In this document: positions 7,838 to 17,520 of the stretch, in pieces | How the letters are laid out: each line of letters begins with the position of its first letter | How positions within the stretch are numbered: position 1 is the first letter of the stretch | NCBI RefSeq assembly: GCF_003284935.1 | Contig: NZ_QMEV01000034.1 | Span: 1-54,966 of the forward strand | Length of the DNA stretch: 54,966 nucleotides | Reading direction: 5' to 3' | From: Mycobacterium colombiense | GTDB taxonomy: Bacteria > Actinomycetota > Actinomycetes > Mycobacteriales > Mycobacteriaceae | The notes under the pieces: generated by a model | Told to the model about the DNA's origin: nothing | The model's database searches: none | Seen by the model: the letters and a program-made list of their open reading frames with translations, nothing else | Translations under genes and position numbers: made by a program

Positions 7838-9307
7838 ATGGCCTTGTTGGCCGACGGCGTGAGTGAACTGTTCATCGACGGCAAGCTGTCGCCCGGCGGC
7901 GCCGGCAACTTCGCGACGGTGAACCCGGCGACCGAGGAAATGCTGGGCGTCGCCGCCAATGCGGACGCCACCGACATGGACCGTGCCATTGACGCCGCGC
8001 GGCGCGCCTTCGACGAGACGGACTGGTCGCGCAACACCGAATTGCGGGTGCGGTGCATCCGCCAGCTGCGCGATGCGATGCGCGAGCACATCGAAGAATT
8101 GCGCGACATCACCATCGCCGAGGTCGGCGCCCCGCGGATGCTCACCTCGGCCGCCCAATTGGAGGGACCGGTCGCTGACCTGAGCTTCGCCGCCGACACC
8201 GCGGAGTCCTACGAGTGGAACTGCGACCTCGGCCAGGCATCCCCGATGGGCATCCCGACCCGGCGCACGATCGCGCGCGAAGCCGTCGGCGTCGTCGGCG
8301 CCATCACGCCGTGGAACTTTCCGCACCAGATCAACCTCGCCAAACTGGGACCCGCGCTGGCCGCCGGCAACACCGTGGTGCTCAAGCCCGCGCCGGACAC
8401 ACCCTGGTGCGCGGCGGTGCTCGGCGAAATCATCGCCGAACACACCGACTTTCCGCCCGGCGTCGTCAACATCATCACGTCCGACGATCACCGAGTCGGG
8501 GCGCTGCTCTCGAAAGACCCTCGGGTGGATATGGTTTCGTTCACCGGCTCGACCGCCACCGGTCGCAGCGTCATGGGCGACGCCGCCGCCACCATCAAGC
8601 GGGTGTTTCTGGAGCTCGGCGGCAAGTCGGCGTTCGTGGTTCTCGACGACGCCGACCTGGGCGGGGCATGCTCGGTGTCGGCGTTCACCGCGGCCATGCA
8701 CGCCGGGCAGGGCTGCGCCATCACCACCCGGCTGCTGGTGCCGCGGGCCCGCTACGACGAGGCCGTCGCCATCGCGGCGGGCACCATGGGCTCGATCAAG
8801 CCCGGCGACCCCAACGACGCCGGAACCGTTTGCGGGCCGGTGATTTCCGCGCGGCAGCGGGAGCGGGTGCAAAGCTACCTCGATCTGGCGATCGCCGAGG
8901 GCGGGACGTTCGCCTGCGGTGGCGGGCGTCCGGCGGACAGGGACCGCGGCTTCTTCATCGAACCGACCGTCATCGCGGGCCTGACCAACGACGCCCGGCC
9001 CGCCCGTGAGGAGATCTTCGGACCGGTGCTCACCGTGATCGCCTACGACGGCGAGGACGACGCGCTGCGCATCGCCAACGACTCGCCATATGGCTTGTCC
9101 GGCACCGTCTTCAGCGCCGACCCGGAGCGCGCTGCCAACTTCGCGTCGCGGATGCGGGTGGGCACCGTCAATGTCAACGGTGGTGTCTGGTACTCCGCCG
9201 ACGCGCCGTTCGGTGGATACAAGCAATCCGGCAACGGGCGCGAAATGGGCGTGGCCGGCTTCGAGGAATACCTGGAAATCAAAACCATCGCCACCGCGGT
9301 GCAGTGA
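7838..9307 (+). CDS. aldA: NAD(P)-dependent aldehyde dehydrogenase
   Basis: A 489-residue aldehyde dehydrogenase, the same length I recall for Rv0768. The ATG at 7838 was chosen because it follows a purine-rich ribosome site (GGGAGCGGGAG) and gives a normal N-terminus; an open frame extends upstream but lies over the operator region. Motifs: PWNFPH near residue 165, GSTATG for cofactor binding, the general base Glu259 in LELGGKS, and the nucleophile Cys293 in GQGCAITTR. It oxidises an aldehyde to the acid and heads a four-gene run with SDR, a hydroxyacid dehydrogenase and a CMD-like protein. The substrate may come from the divergent alcohol dehydrogenase operon. Confidence 0.93.
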   Translation: MALLADGVSELFIDGKLSPGGAGNFATVNPATEEMLGVAANADATDMDRAIDAARRAFDETDWSRNTELRVRCIRQLRDAMREHIEELRDITIAEVGAPRMLTSAAQLEGPVADLSFAADTAESYEWNCDLGQASPMGIPTRRTIAREAVGVVGAITPWNFPHQINLAKLGPALAAGNTVVLKPAPDTPWCAAVLGEIIAEHTDFPPGVVNIITSDDHRVGALLSKDPRVDMVSFTGSTATGRSVMGDAAATIKRVFLELGGKSAFVVLDDADLGGACSVSAFTAAMHAGQGCAITTRLLVPRARYDEAVAIAAGTMGSIKPGDPNDAGTVCGPVISARQRERVQSYLDLAIAEGGTFACGGGRPADRDRGFFIEPTVIAGLTNDARPAREEIFGPVLTVIAYDGEDDALRIANDSPYGLSGTVFSADPERAANFASRMRVGTVNVNGGVWYSADAPFGGYKQSGNGREMGVAGFEEYLEIKTIATAVQ

Positions 9308-9336
9308 CCGCGCCACGGGGCGACCGAAAGGAAAAC

Positions 9337-10086
9337 ATGCGATTCGAGAACAAAGTCGGCATCGTCACCGGGTCCGGTGGCGGCATCGGGCAGGCGTACG
9401 CCGAGGCGCTGGCCCGCGAGGGCGCGGCGGTGGTGGTCGCCGACATCAACGCCGAGGCCGCCGACGCGGTCGCCAAACAGATCGTCGCCGACGGCGGAAC
9501 GGCCATCAGCATTCCGGTCGACGTGTCCGACCCCGCGTCGGCCAAGGAGATGGCCGACCGCACGTTCGCGGAATTCGGCGGCATCGACTACCTCGTCAAC
9601 AACGCCGCGATCTTCGGCGGCATGAAGCTGGACTTCCTGCTCACCATCGACCCGGAGTACTACCGCAAGTTCATGAGCGTGAACCTCGACGGCGCTCTGT
9701 GGTGCACCCGTGCGGTGTACAAGAAGATGGCCAAGCGCGGCGGCGGCGCGATCGTCAACCAATCATCCACCGCCGCCTGGCTTTACGCGAACTACTACGC
9801 CCTGGCCAAGGTCGGGCTCAACGGCCTGACCCAGCAACTGTCCCGCGAACTGGGCGGCCAGAAGATCCGGATCAACGCGATCGCCCCCGGCCCCATCGAC
9901 ACCGAGGCCAATCGGACCACCACCCCGAAGGAGATGGTCGACGACATCGTCAAGGGCCTACCGCTGTCGCGGATGGGCACGCCCGAGGACCTGGTCGGCA
10001 TGTGTCTGTTCCTGCTTTCCGACGAGGCCTCGTGGATCACCGGACAGATCTTCAACGTCGACGGCGGACAGATAATCCGGTCATGA
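9337..10086 (+). CDS. Short-chain dehydrogenase/reductase (Rv0769-like)
   Basis: A 249-residue classical SDR. The ATG at 9337 is preferred over an in-frame GTG at 9304 because a GAAAGGAAAAC ribosome site precedes it and the protein then begins MRFENKVGIVTG. Motifs: TGSGGGIG cofactor loop, NNAAIFGG, and the YALAK active site with Tyr and Lys. The C-terminal ITGQIFNVDGG is typical. The stop overlaps the next start (ATGA), so translation is coupled. Probably an alcohol/ketone step of the same pathway as the aldehyde dehydrogenase. Confidence 0.9.
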   Translation: MRFENKVGIVTGSGGGIGQAYAEALAREGAAVVVADINAEAADAVAKQIVADGGTAISIPVDVSDPASAKEMADRTFAEFGGIDYLVNNAAIFGGMKLDFLLTIDPEYYRKFMSVNLDGALWCTRAVYKKMAKRGGGAIVNQSSTAAWLYANYYALAKVGLNGLTQQLSRELGGQKIRINAIAPGPIDTEANRTTTPKEMVDDIVKGLPLSRMGTPEDLVGMCLFLLSDEASWITGQIFNVDGGQIIRS

Positions 10087-10943
10087 GCCAACAGCACGCG
10101 CGCCTCGGATACATCGGCCTCGGTAACATGGGCGCGCCGATGGCCACCAAGATGACCGAATGGCCCGGTGGGGTAACGGTTTACGACATCCGGACCGAGG
10201 CGATGACCCCGCTGGCCGAAAGGGGCGCGAGCCTGGCCGACAGCGTTGCCGACGTCGCCGCCGCCGACATCATCCACATCACCGTGCTGAACGACGCCCA
10301 GGTGCGGGAGGTGGTCGGTGAACTGGCGGCGCACGCCAAGCCGGGCACCGTCATCGCGATCCACTCGACGATCAGCGACACCACGGCGGTCGAGCTCGCG
10401 GCCGAGCACAAGCCGCGCGGCGTTCATATCGTCGACGCGCCGGTCAGCGGTGGGGCGGCCGCCGCGGCGAAGGGCGAGCTGGCCACCATGGTGGGCGCCG
10501 AGCGCGAGGTGTACGAGCGGATCAAGCCGGCCTTCAAACATTGGGCAGCGGTGGTCATCCACGCCGGTGAGCCGGGGGCGGGGACCCGAATGAAGCTGGC
10601 CCGCAACATGTTGACGTTCACCTCGTACGCCGCGGCGTGCGAGGCCATGAAACTCGCCGAGGCCGCCGGCTTGGATCTGCAGGCGCTGGGCCGGGTGGTG
10701 CGCCATACCGACGCGCTCACCAGCGGCCCAGGAGCGATCATCGTCCGCGACAACATGAAAGACCTTGAGCCGGACAATTTTCTGTATCAGTCCTTCCTGC
10801 ACGCTCGCGAACTGGGGGAGAAGGACCTGAGCCTGGCGTTGGCTCTCGGCGAGTCGGTGTCGGTCGATTTACCGCTTGCCCAGTTGGCCTACCAGCGGTT
10901 GGCCGCGGGCCTCGGGGTGCCACACACACAGGAAGAGGCGTGA
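10083..10943 (+). CDS. 3-hydroxyisobutyrate dehydrogenase-like NAD(P) oxidoreductase (Rv0770-like)
   Basis: A 286-residue beta-hydroxyacid dehydrogenase. The Rossmann motif LGYIGLGNMGAPMA opens the protein, DAPVSGGAAAA is the substrate-binding signature, and the catalytic lysine is Lys171 in RMKLARN. The ATG overlaps the preceding stop by four bases. Family members oxidise 3-hydroxy acids such as 3-hydroxyisobutyrate, or reduce succinic-semialdehyde-like compounds. With an aldehyde dehydrogenase and SDR in the operon, a short branched or hydroxy acid is a fair guess, not proven. Confidence 0.9.
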   Translation: MSQQHARLGYIGLGNMGAPMATKMTEWPGGVTVYDIRTEAMTPLAERGASLADSVADVAAADIIHITVLNDAQVREVVGELAAHAKPGTVIAIHSTISDTTAVELAAEHKPRGVHIVDAPVSGGAAAAAKGELATMVGAEREVYERIKPAFKHWAAVVIHAGEPGAGTRMKLARNMLTFTSYAAACEAMKLAEAAGLDLQALGRVVRHTDALTSGPGAIIVRDNMKDLEPDNFLYQSFLHARELGEKDLSLALALGESVSVDLPLAQLAYQRLAAGLGVPHTQEEA

Positions 10944-11380
10944 TGGACGAGCTGCGCAGCAAGGGCCTCGCGAAGATGAACGAGGTCTACGGCTGGGAGA
11001 TGCCCAACATCGAAGGCGACCCGTACTTCGACCTGACCGTAGACCACCTGTTCGGCAGCATCTGGACGCGACCGGGATTGTCGATGCGCGACAAGCGCAT
11101 CATGACGCTGACCGCGGTGACCGCGATCGGCAACCGCGACCTGGCCGAGATCCAGATCAACGCCGCGCTTCTCAACGGCGAGCTCACCGAGACCGAACTC
11201 AAGGAGATGGCGGTCTTCCTCACCCATTACCTGGGCTTCCCGCTGGGTTCGGCGCTCAACGGCGCCGTCGACGCCGTCGTGGCCAAACGCAAGAAGGCCG
11301 CGGCGAAGGGCGCCGGGGAGGACAAGAAGGGCAATGTCGACGCCGCGCTGAAGATGCACTCGGGCGACAAGGGCGACTGA
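10943..11380 (+). CDS. Carboxymuconolactone decarboxylase/AhpD-like protein (Rv0771-like)
   Basis: A 145-residue all-helical CMD-family protein. The ATG at 10943 follows a GGAAGAGG ribosome site and shares a base with the previous stop; a GTG at 10940 would add one residue. The core MRDKRIMTLTAVTAIG and NAALLNGELTETELKE is typical of CMD. No CxxC pair is present, so it is not a peroxidase-type AhpD. The C-terminus is lysine-rich (KRKKAAAKGAGEDKKG). It ends the aldehyde dehydrogenase operon, and its reaction is unknown. Confidence 0.85.
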   Translation: MDELRSKGLAKMNEVYGWEMPNIEGDPYFDLTVDHLFGSIWTRPGLSMRDKRIMTLTAVTAIGNRDLAEIQINAALLNGELTETELKEMAVFLTHYLGFPLGSALNGAVDAVVAKRKKAAAKGAGEDKKGNVDAALKMHSGDKGD

Positions 11381-11390
11381 TCCACCAACC

Positions 11391-12476
<1,086 letters not shown>

Positions 12477-12494
12477 GAGGCCCACTCCCTGGTA

Positions 12495-12548
12495 GATTGT
12501 TCGGCTATGAGGTTGTTCATAACAAAACTAGTTCATAGCTGAACGATC
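12495..12548. promoter_or_regulatory. Nested palindromic operator between aldo/keto reductase and MarR
   Basis: The outer inverted repeat pairs GATTGTTCGGCTATGA (12495-12510) with TCATAGCTGAACGATC (12533-12548), 14 of 16 positions matching. Inside lies a perfect TTGTT-CAT-AACAA palindrome (12513-12525). The site fills the 83-nt divergent gap, so it must overlap both promoters. MarR dimers usually bind such sites. Confidence 0.72.
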
Positions 12549-12559
12549 TGGCAAGTCGG

Positions 12560-12967
12560 ATGTCTGCAGTCGATGCGGCCAAGATCTGGTCACTGAACTA
12601 CCGGGTGCTGCTCTCGGTCATCTCGTGCGCCGAGGCTGATATCTGCGCGCTGGGCCTCGAGTCCAAGGAGCTGTTTCTGCTCGCCGAGATCGACGAGCAT
12701 CCCTATCCGGCCGAGCTGGCCGCGACGCTGAGCATGCCCAAGGCGACGGTGACGCTGTACCTGAAACGCCTCGAGGCGGCGGGCTTCGTGCGACGCGAGA
12801 TCGATCCGTGCGATCTGCGCCGGCACCGGCTGCTGCTCACCCCGGCCGGACGCCAGGCGGTCAGGAAGGGCCTGACCCTGCTCTCCGGCGAGTTCGACAA
12901 GCGCCTCGGCCGCCTCACCGCCGCGCAGCGCAACGACCTCAGGGCGCTGCTGGAGAAAATCCTTTGA
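12560..12967 (+). CDS. MarR-family transcriptional regulator
   Basis: A 135-residue winged-helix regulator with an ATG start. The recognition part reads ELAATLSMPKATVTLYLKRLEAAGFVRR, and the wing DPCDLRRHRLLLTPAGR matches MarR. It is divergent from the aldo/keto reductase and probably represses it and itself through the nested palindromes at 12495-12548. The inducer is unknown; an aldehyde or phenolic compound would fit the reductase. Confidence 0.9.
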   Translation: MSAVDAAKIWSLNYRVLLSVISCAEADICALGLESKELFLLAEIDEHPYPAELAATLSMPKATVTLYLKRLEAAGFVRREIDPCDLRRHRLLLTPAGRQAVRKGLTLLSGEFDKRLGRLTAAQRNDLRALLEKIL

Positions 12968-13003
12968 ACGTGGGGACGGTGGGCGGGAGCCGTTTGACCG
13001 GGC

Positions 13004-13009
13004 TAGTCT
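13004..13009 (+). promoter_or_regulatory. Putative -10 box of purD (leaderless)
   Basis: TAGTCT ends 8 nt before the GTG start of purD, so transcription would begin at or next to the start codon. No ribosome site is visible upstream of the GTG, which agrees with a leaderless mRNA. Confidence 0.5.
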
Positions 13010-13017
13010 GACGTGTC

Positions 13018-14286
13018 GTGCGCGTCCTGGTGATTGGTTCCGGTGCCCGTGAGCATGCGTTGCTGCTGGCGCTTCGCAAAGACCCCGAGGTCACGGGGCT
13101 GGCGATCGCCCCCGGCAACGCCGGCACCGCGCGGCTGGCCGACCAGCACGACGTCGACGTCACCTCGGCCGACGACGTCGTGGCCCTGGCGCGCGAGGTC
13201 CGCGCCGACCTGGTCGTCATCGGTCCCGAGGTGCCGCTGGTCCTCGGGGTGGCCGACGCGGTGCGGGCCGCCGGGATCGTCTGCTTCGGTCCCAGCAAGG
13301 ACGCGGCTCGCATCGAGGGCTCCAAGGCTTTCGCCAAGGAGATCATGGCCGCGGCCGGGGTGCGCACCGCAACCAGCGAAATCGTCGATACCCCGGCACA
13401 TTTAGACGCCGCCCTGCAGCGGTTCGGCCCGCCGGCGGGCGACGCGGCCTGGGTGGTGAAGGACGACCGCCTGGCCGCGGGCAAGGGCGTGGTGGTCACC
13501 GCGGATCGCGCTGTCGCGCGCGCGCACGCCGCCGGGCTCCTCGAGGCGGGACACCCGGTGCTGCTGGAGTCCTATCTGGACGGCCCGGAGGTGTCGCTGT
13601 TCTGCGTGGTCGACGGCGAAACCGTGGTGCCGTTACTGCCGGCGCAGGATTTCAAGCGCGTCGGTGACGGGGACAGCGGACCCAATACCGGGGGCATGGG
13701 CGCCTACGCGCCGGTGCCGTGGCTGCCCGACGAGGTGTACCGCGACGTGGTCAGCAACATCGTCGAACCCGTTGCGGCCGAGATGGTTGCGCGGGGCAGC
13801 TCCTTCAGCGGATTGCTGTACGCCGGGCTCGCGATCACGGCGAACGGGCCCGCCGTGGTCGAATTCAATTGTCGCTTCGGCGATCCCGAGACGCAGGCGG
13901 TGCTGGCGCTGCTGGAATCGCCGCTCGGCCAGCTGCTGTACGCGGCGGGCAGCGGCACCTTGGCGGACTTCGGCGAGTTGCGCTGGCATGACGGTGCCGC
14001 CGTGACGGTGGTGGTGGCGGCGGAAAGCTATCCCGGCCGTCCCCGCGTCGGAGACGTCATCGTCGGCTCGGAAGCCGATGGGGTGCTGCACGCCGGGACG
14101 GCCCGGCGCGCTGACGGCGAAATCGTGTCCTCGGGTGGGCGGGTGCTGTCGGTGGTGGGCACCGGCGCCGACCTGGCCGCCGCGCGGACCAGGGCTTACG
14201 AGGTGGTGCATTCAATTCGGCTGCCGGGCAGTCATTTCCGCAGCGACATCGCCCAGCTGGCCGCTGACGGGAAGATCCGCGTCTAG
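13018..14286 (+). CDS. purD: Phosphoribosylamine-glycine ligase (GAR synthetase)
   Basis: A 422-residue ATP-grasp enzyme with a GTG start. It opens with [18 protein letters not shown], the PurD N-terminal signature. The ATP-grasp region includes [15 protein letters not shown], and [17 protein letters not shown] and [12 protein letters not shown] are hallmark PurD motifs. It joins phosphoribosylamine and glycine with ATP in step 2 of purine synthesis. The gene stands alone: the convergent ggtA ends 7 nt away and MarR precedes at 50 nt. The start is fixed by family alignment and the -10 box at 13004-13009. Confidence 0.97.
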   Translation: MRVLVIGSGAREHALLLALRKDPEVTGLAIAPGNAGTARLADQHDVDVTSADDVVALAREVRADLVVIGPEVPLVLGVADAVRAAGIVCFGPSKDAARIEGSKAFAKEIMAAAGVRTATSEIVDTPAHLDAALQRFGPPAGDAAWVVKDDRLAAGKGVVVTADRAVARAHAAGLLEAGHPVLLESYLDGPEVSLFCVVDGETVVPLLPAQDFKRVGDGDSGPNTGGMGAYAPVPWLPDEVYRDVVSNIVEPVAAEMVARGSSFSGLLYAGLAITANGPAVVEFNCRFGDPETQAVLALLESPLGQLLYAAGSGTLADFGELRWHDGAAVTVVVAAESYPGRPRVGDVIVGSEADGVLHAGTARRADGEIVSSGGRVLSVVGTGADLAAARTRAYEVVHSIRLPGSHFRSDIAQLAADGKIRV

Positions 14287-14293
14287 AAGGCCC

Positions 14294-15877
14294 TCAAAAT
14301 CCCAGGGCCTGACCGTCCCGTCGCGGGTCGCTGGCGGCGACATAGCCGCCATCGAGACGCCAGATCGCCTGGCAGCTGCCGAATTGATTGTAGTCGTCGA
14401 CGGCAACCAGGTCGTGCCCGCGGCGGCGCAACTCGTCGAGTGTTGCTGCGGGGAGCCCCGTTTCGCAGCTCACCTGCATGCCCTCCACCCACCGGAACCG
14501 CGGGCCGTCGCATGCCGCCTGTGGGTTCTGCCCGTGGTCGGCGATGCGCACCATCACCTGCACGTGACCCTGGGGCTGCATCAATCCGCCCATCACGCCG
14601 AAGCTCATGACCGGTTCGCCGTCTTTGGTCACAAACCCCGGGATGATGGTGTGGTAGGGGCGCTTGTTCGGTCCCACGGCATTCGGATGTCCCTGAGCGG
14701 CAGCGAAATTCGCGCCGCGGTTCTGCAGGGAGATCCCGGTGCCCGGCACCACCACGCCCGAACCGAACCCCATGTAGTTCGACTGGATCATCGACACCAT
14801 CATCCCCGCGGCGTCGGCGGCGGTCAGGTAGACGGTTCCGTCCGCCGGCGCGCCGGCGGACGCCGGCTTGGCGCGTGCGCGGTCGATCAGTGCCGCGCGC
14901 TGCTTCAGATACTCCTTGTCCAACAGGCGTTCCGGACCTAGCGGCATGTGCTCGATGTCGGCGACATAGGCCTGGGCGTCGGCGAAGGCCAGCTTCACCG
15001 CCTCGATCTGCAGGTGCACGCTGTCGGCGGAATCGGCTGGCAGGGCGGCCAAGTCGAAGTGTTCCAGGATGCCCAAAGCGATCAGCGCGACGATGCCCTG
15101 CCCGTTGGGTGGGATCTCGTGCACGGTGTAACCGCGGTAGCCGCCGTCGACCGTGCCCACCCAGTCGGCACGGTGGGCCGCCAGATCCCCGGCCCGCAGG
15201 GCCCCGCCGTGCGACAACGCGTGCGCCTCGAGCTTGGCCGCCAGTTCACCGCGGTAGAACGCCTCACCGTTGGTCGCCGCGATCGTCTCGAGCGTCGCGG
15301 CATGATCCGGCAGGCTGAATCGCTCGCCGGGTTTCGGTGCCCGCCCGCCCGGCAGAAACGCCTGGGCGAAACCGGGCTGGTCCCGGAAGAGCGGCACTTG
15401 GGCCGCCCACTGCTCGGCGACCGTCGGTGATACCAGAAAGCCGTTGCGCCCGTAGGCTATTGCCGGTTCGAACAGCCGCTCGAACGGCAGCTTGCCGAAC
15501 TTGGCGTGCAGTTCGGTCCACGCCGACACCGCGCCGGGCACGGTCACCGAATTCCAGCCGAGGATCGGAACGGCGGCCCCGCCGAAGTATTCCGGTGTCC
15601 AGGCCGCCGGCGACCGGCCGGAGGCGTTCAGGCCGTGCAGTTGCCTGCCGTCCCACACGATGGCGAAGGCGTCCGAACCGATGCCGTTGGATACCGGCTC
15701 CACGATCGTCAGCGTGATGGCCGTGGCGATGGCCGCATCGACCGCGCTGCCGCCTTGCGCGAGCATCCGCAGCCCCGCCTGGGCGGCCAGCGGTTGCGAT
15801 GTGCACACAACGTTTTCCGCCAGGATGGGCTTGCGTGGCCAGGCGTACGGGAAGGTCCAGTCGAAAGGTGCGGTCAC
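14294..15877 (-). CDS. ggtA: Gamma-glutamyltransferase family protein
   Basis: A 527-residue Ntn-hydrolase of the gamma-glutamyltranspeptidase family with a GTG start. The N-terminal AQGGSAVDAAIATAITLTIVEPVSNGIGSDAF is characteristic. The autocleavage nucleophile is expected at Thr348 in DGTVYLTAAD, aligned with the TTH-Y-S motif of classic enzymes; the second Thr and His are replaced by Val and Tyr. The small subunit contains SMIQSNYMGFGSG and FGVMGGLMQPQGH. No clear signal peptide is seen, so it may be cytoplasmic, and the substrate may be a gamma-glutamyl or cephalosporin-like amide. It matches Rv0773c and is convergent with purD. Confidence 0.9.
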   Translation of the reverse strand: MTAPFDWTFPYAWPRKPILAENVVCTSQPLAAQAGLRMLAQGGSAVDAAIATAITLTIVEPVSNGIGSDAFAIVWDGRQLHGLNASGRSPAAWTPEYFGGAAVPILGWNSVTVPGAVSAWTELHAKFGKLPFERLFEPAIAYGRNGFLVSPTVAEQWAAQVPLFRDQPGFAQAFLPGGRAPKPGERFSLPDHAATLETIAATNGEAFYRGELAAKLEAHALSHGGALRAGDLAAHRADWVGTVDGGYRGYTVHEIPPNGQGIVALIALGILEHFDLAALPADSADSVHLQIEAVKLAFADAQAYVADIEHMPLGPERLLDKEYLKQRAALIDRARAKPASAGAPADGTVYLTAADAAGMMVSMIQSNYMGFGSGVVVPGTGISLQNRGANFAAAQGHPNAVGPNKRPYHTIIPGFVTKDGEPVMSFGVMGGLMQPQGHVQVMVRIADHGQNPQAACDGPRFRWVEGMQVSCETGLPAATLDELRRRGHDLVAVDDYNQFGSCQAIWRLDGGYVAASDPRRDGQALGF

Positions 15878-15916
15878 CTCCCCGAGCGTAACGCCGGCGT
15901 GACGCTCGAGGTGCCC

Positions 15917-16831
15917 TCACGCCGTCAGCAGCGGCGCCATCCAGGTCAGCTCGGCGGGCAACTGCGAGCTCCAGAAAGCGCCGTCGTGCCCGCCGGGCGA
16001 GAAGCCACCGGCCGGCGGATTGGGCAGCTGCGCGATGAATTGCTTTGTCGCGGAGTAAAACGGATCGCTGTCGCCGCAATCGATTCGGATGGGGATCGAG
16101 GCCAGGGCGGGCATGCCGAACACCGAGTTCGCGGCGAAATCATCCGGTCCGTCGAACGCTCCCGGCGCGGCCGCACCCGAGGACATCCACAGGGCCGGGC
16201 TCACCGCGCAGATCGCCGCGGTGCGGGCCGGTCCCAGCCGGCCACCGAGCAGCAGGGCACCGTAGCCGCCCATCGACCACCCCAAGAACGCCACCCGCGA
16301 GGTGTCCAGATTCTGATTGCCCAGCATCGGGATGAGCTCGTCGAGCACCATGGCGCCGCTGTCCTCCCCGGAAGACCGCTTGTGCCAATACCCACCGCCG
16401 CCGTCGACGGCGACCACCGCGAACGGCGGTAGTCCGGCGTCGACGGCCTGCGCCAGACCGTGCTCGACGCCGCCGGCCATCACGGTGGACGCGTCACTGC
16501 CCTTGCCGTGCAGCGCGATCACCGGTCGCAGCGGCTTGGTCTGGCCCGGAGGGCGCGCGATGGCCCAGTTGGTGTTGGCCCCGCCGCGGGCCGCGGAAGC
16601 GAAGGAACCGGTCACCATGGTGGGGGCGGGCGCCGCCGGCGGAGCCGGATCGCGGGGTGGGCTGGGCGGCGGGGCCAACGGCATCCGGGTGCCGGCCGTC
16701 GATGCCGGCATGGCGTGAGATGTGCGGGGCTCTAACAGGATGTCGAGCCCGTAGGCGCCGACCGCCCCGAGGGCCGCGCTGGCGCCGAGGCCGAGCAGGG
16801 CGCGTCGGCTCAAGTCGGGCATGCGGGCCAT
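15917..16831 (-). CDS. Tat-exported alpha/beta-hydrolase esterase (Rv0774c-like)
   Basis: A 304-residue protein. The ATG at 16831 gives MARMPDLSRRALLGLG, a twin-arginine signal followed by a hydrophobic stretch, and the length I recall for Rv0774c; an open frame continues upstream but overlaps the divergent TetR. The nucleophile elbow is GWSMGGYGALLLG, with Asp in DCGDSDPFY and His in GGHDGAFW completing the triad. The fold is of the esterase D/antigen 85 kind. A proline-rich linker follows the signal. It should act on esters outside the cytoplasmic membrane. Separated by 39 nt from ggtA. Confidence 0.9.
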   Translation of the reverse strand: MARMPDLSRRALLGLGASAALGAVGAYGLDILLEPRTSHAMPASTAGTRMPLAPPPSPPRDPAPPAAPAPTMVTGSFASAARGGANTNWAIARPPGQTKPLRPVIALHGKGSDASTVMAGGVEHGLAQAVDAGLPPFAVVAVDGGGGYWHKRSSGEDSGAMVLDELIPMLGNQNLDTSRVAFLGWSMGGYGALLLGGRLGPARTAAICAVSPALWMSSGAAAPGAFDGPDDFAANSVFGMPALASIPIRIDCGDSDPFYSATKQFIAQLPNPPAGGFSPGGHDGAFWSSQLPAELTWMAPLLTA

Positions 16832-16895
16832 TATGCCCCGGCCGTTTGGCCGAAATGGCAATGCAGTACCACTTTGGCTGGCACGATGGCTACTC

Positions 16896-17513
16896 GTGAC
16901 TGCAGCGGTTACTCCAAAAGGAGAACGTCGACGGTATGCGCTCGTCAGCGCCGCCGCCGAGCTGCTGGCCGAGGGCGGGTTCGAAGCGGTGCGACACCGG
17001 GCGGTCGCGCGGCGGGCCGGATTGCCGTTGGCCTCCACCACTTATTACTTCTCGTCTCTCGACGATCTGATCGCACGCGCCGTCGAACACATCGCGATGA
17101 TCGAGGTGGCGCAGCTACGGTCGCGGGTCAGCGCCATGTCGCGCCGGCGCCGGGGACCGGAGACCATCGCCGAGGTGTTGGCCGATCTGCTCGTCGGGGA
17201 CGTGTCCGGACCGGGTCTTACCGATCAGCTGATCTCGCGCTACGAACGGCACATCGCGTGCACCCGGCTGCCCGCGCTGCGCGAGACCATGCGCCGGAGC
17301 CTGCGCCAGCGCGCCGAGGCGGTGGCCGAGGCCATCGAGCGCTCGGGCCGGTCGGTGCGCATCGAGCTGGTGTGCACGTTGATCTGCGCGGTCGATGGCT
17401 CCGTGGTGTCGGCACTGGTGGAGGGCCGGGACCCACGCGCGGCGGCGCAGGGCGCGGTGGTCGATCTCATCGAGGTGCTCGCGCCCATCGATCAGCGGCC
17501 CGTGCAGATCTGA
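16896..17513 (+). CDS. TetR-family transcriptional regulator (Rv0775-like)
   Basis: A 205-residue TetR regulator. The GTG at 16896 gives the length expected for Rv0775; upstream in-frame starts would run over the divergent esterase start. The DNA-binding part reads HRAVARRAGLPLASTTYYFSSLDDLIARAV. It lies 64 nt from the divergent esterase gene, which it may control. A short inverted repeat CGGCC-GTTT-GGCCG at 16839-16852 lies in that gap. Ligand unknown. Confidence 0.88.
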   Translation: MTAAVTPKGERRRYALVSAAAELLAEGGFEAVRHRAVARRAGLPLASTTYYFSSLDDLIARAVEHIAMIEVAQLRSRVSAMSRRRRGPETIAEVLADLLVGDVSGPGLTDQLISRYERHIACTRLPALRETMRRSLRQRAEAVAEAIERSGRSVRIELVCTLICAVDGSVVSALVEGRDPRAAAQGAVVDLIEVLAPIDQRPVQI

Positions 17514-17520
17514 CCGCTTG

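Noticed and set aside
7793..9316. Minus-strand 507-codon open frame.
   Set aside because: Antisense to the aldehyde dehydrogenase, whose catalytic Cys and Glu are in place.
16839..16852. Inverted repeat CGGCC-GTTT-GGCCG between esterase and TetR.
   Set aside because: Short, GC-only arms of this kind are expected by chance in this genome; noted in the TetR entry but not listed as an operator.
16821..16895. Longer start for the TetR gene at 16896.
   Set aside because: It would overlap the divergent esterase start and adds residues with no TetR similarity.
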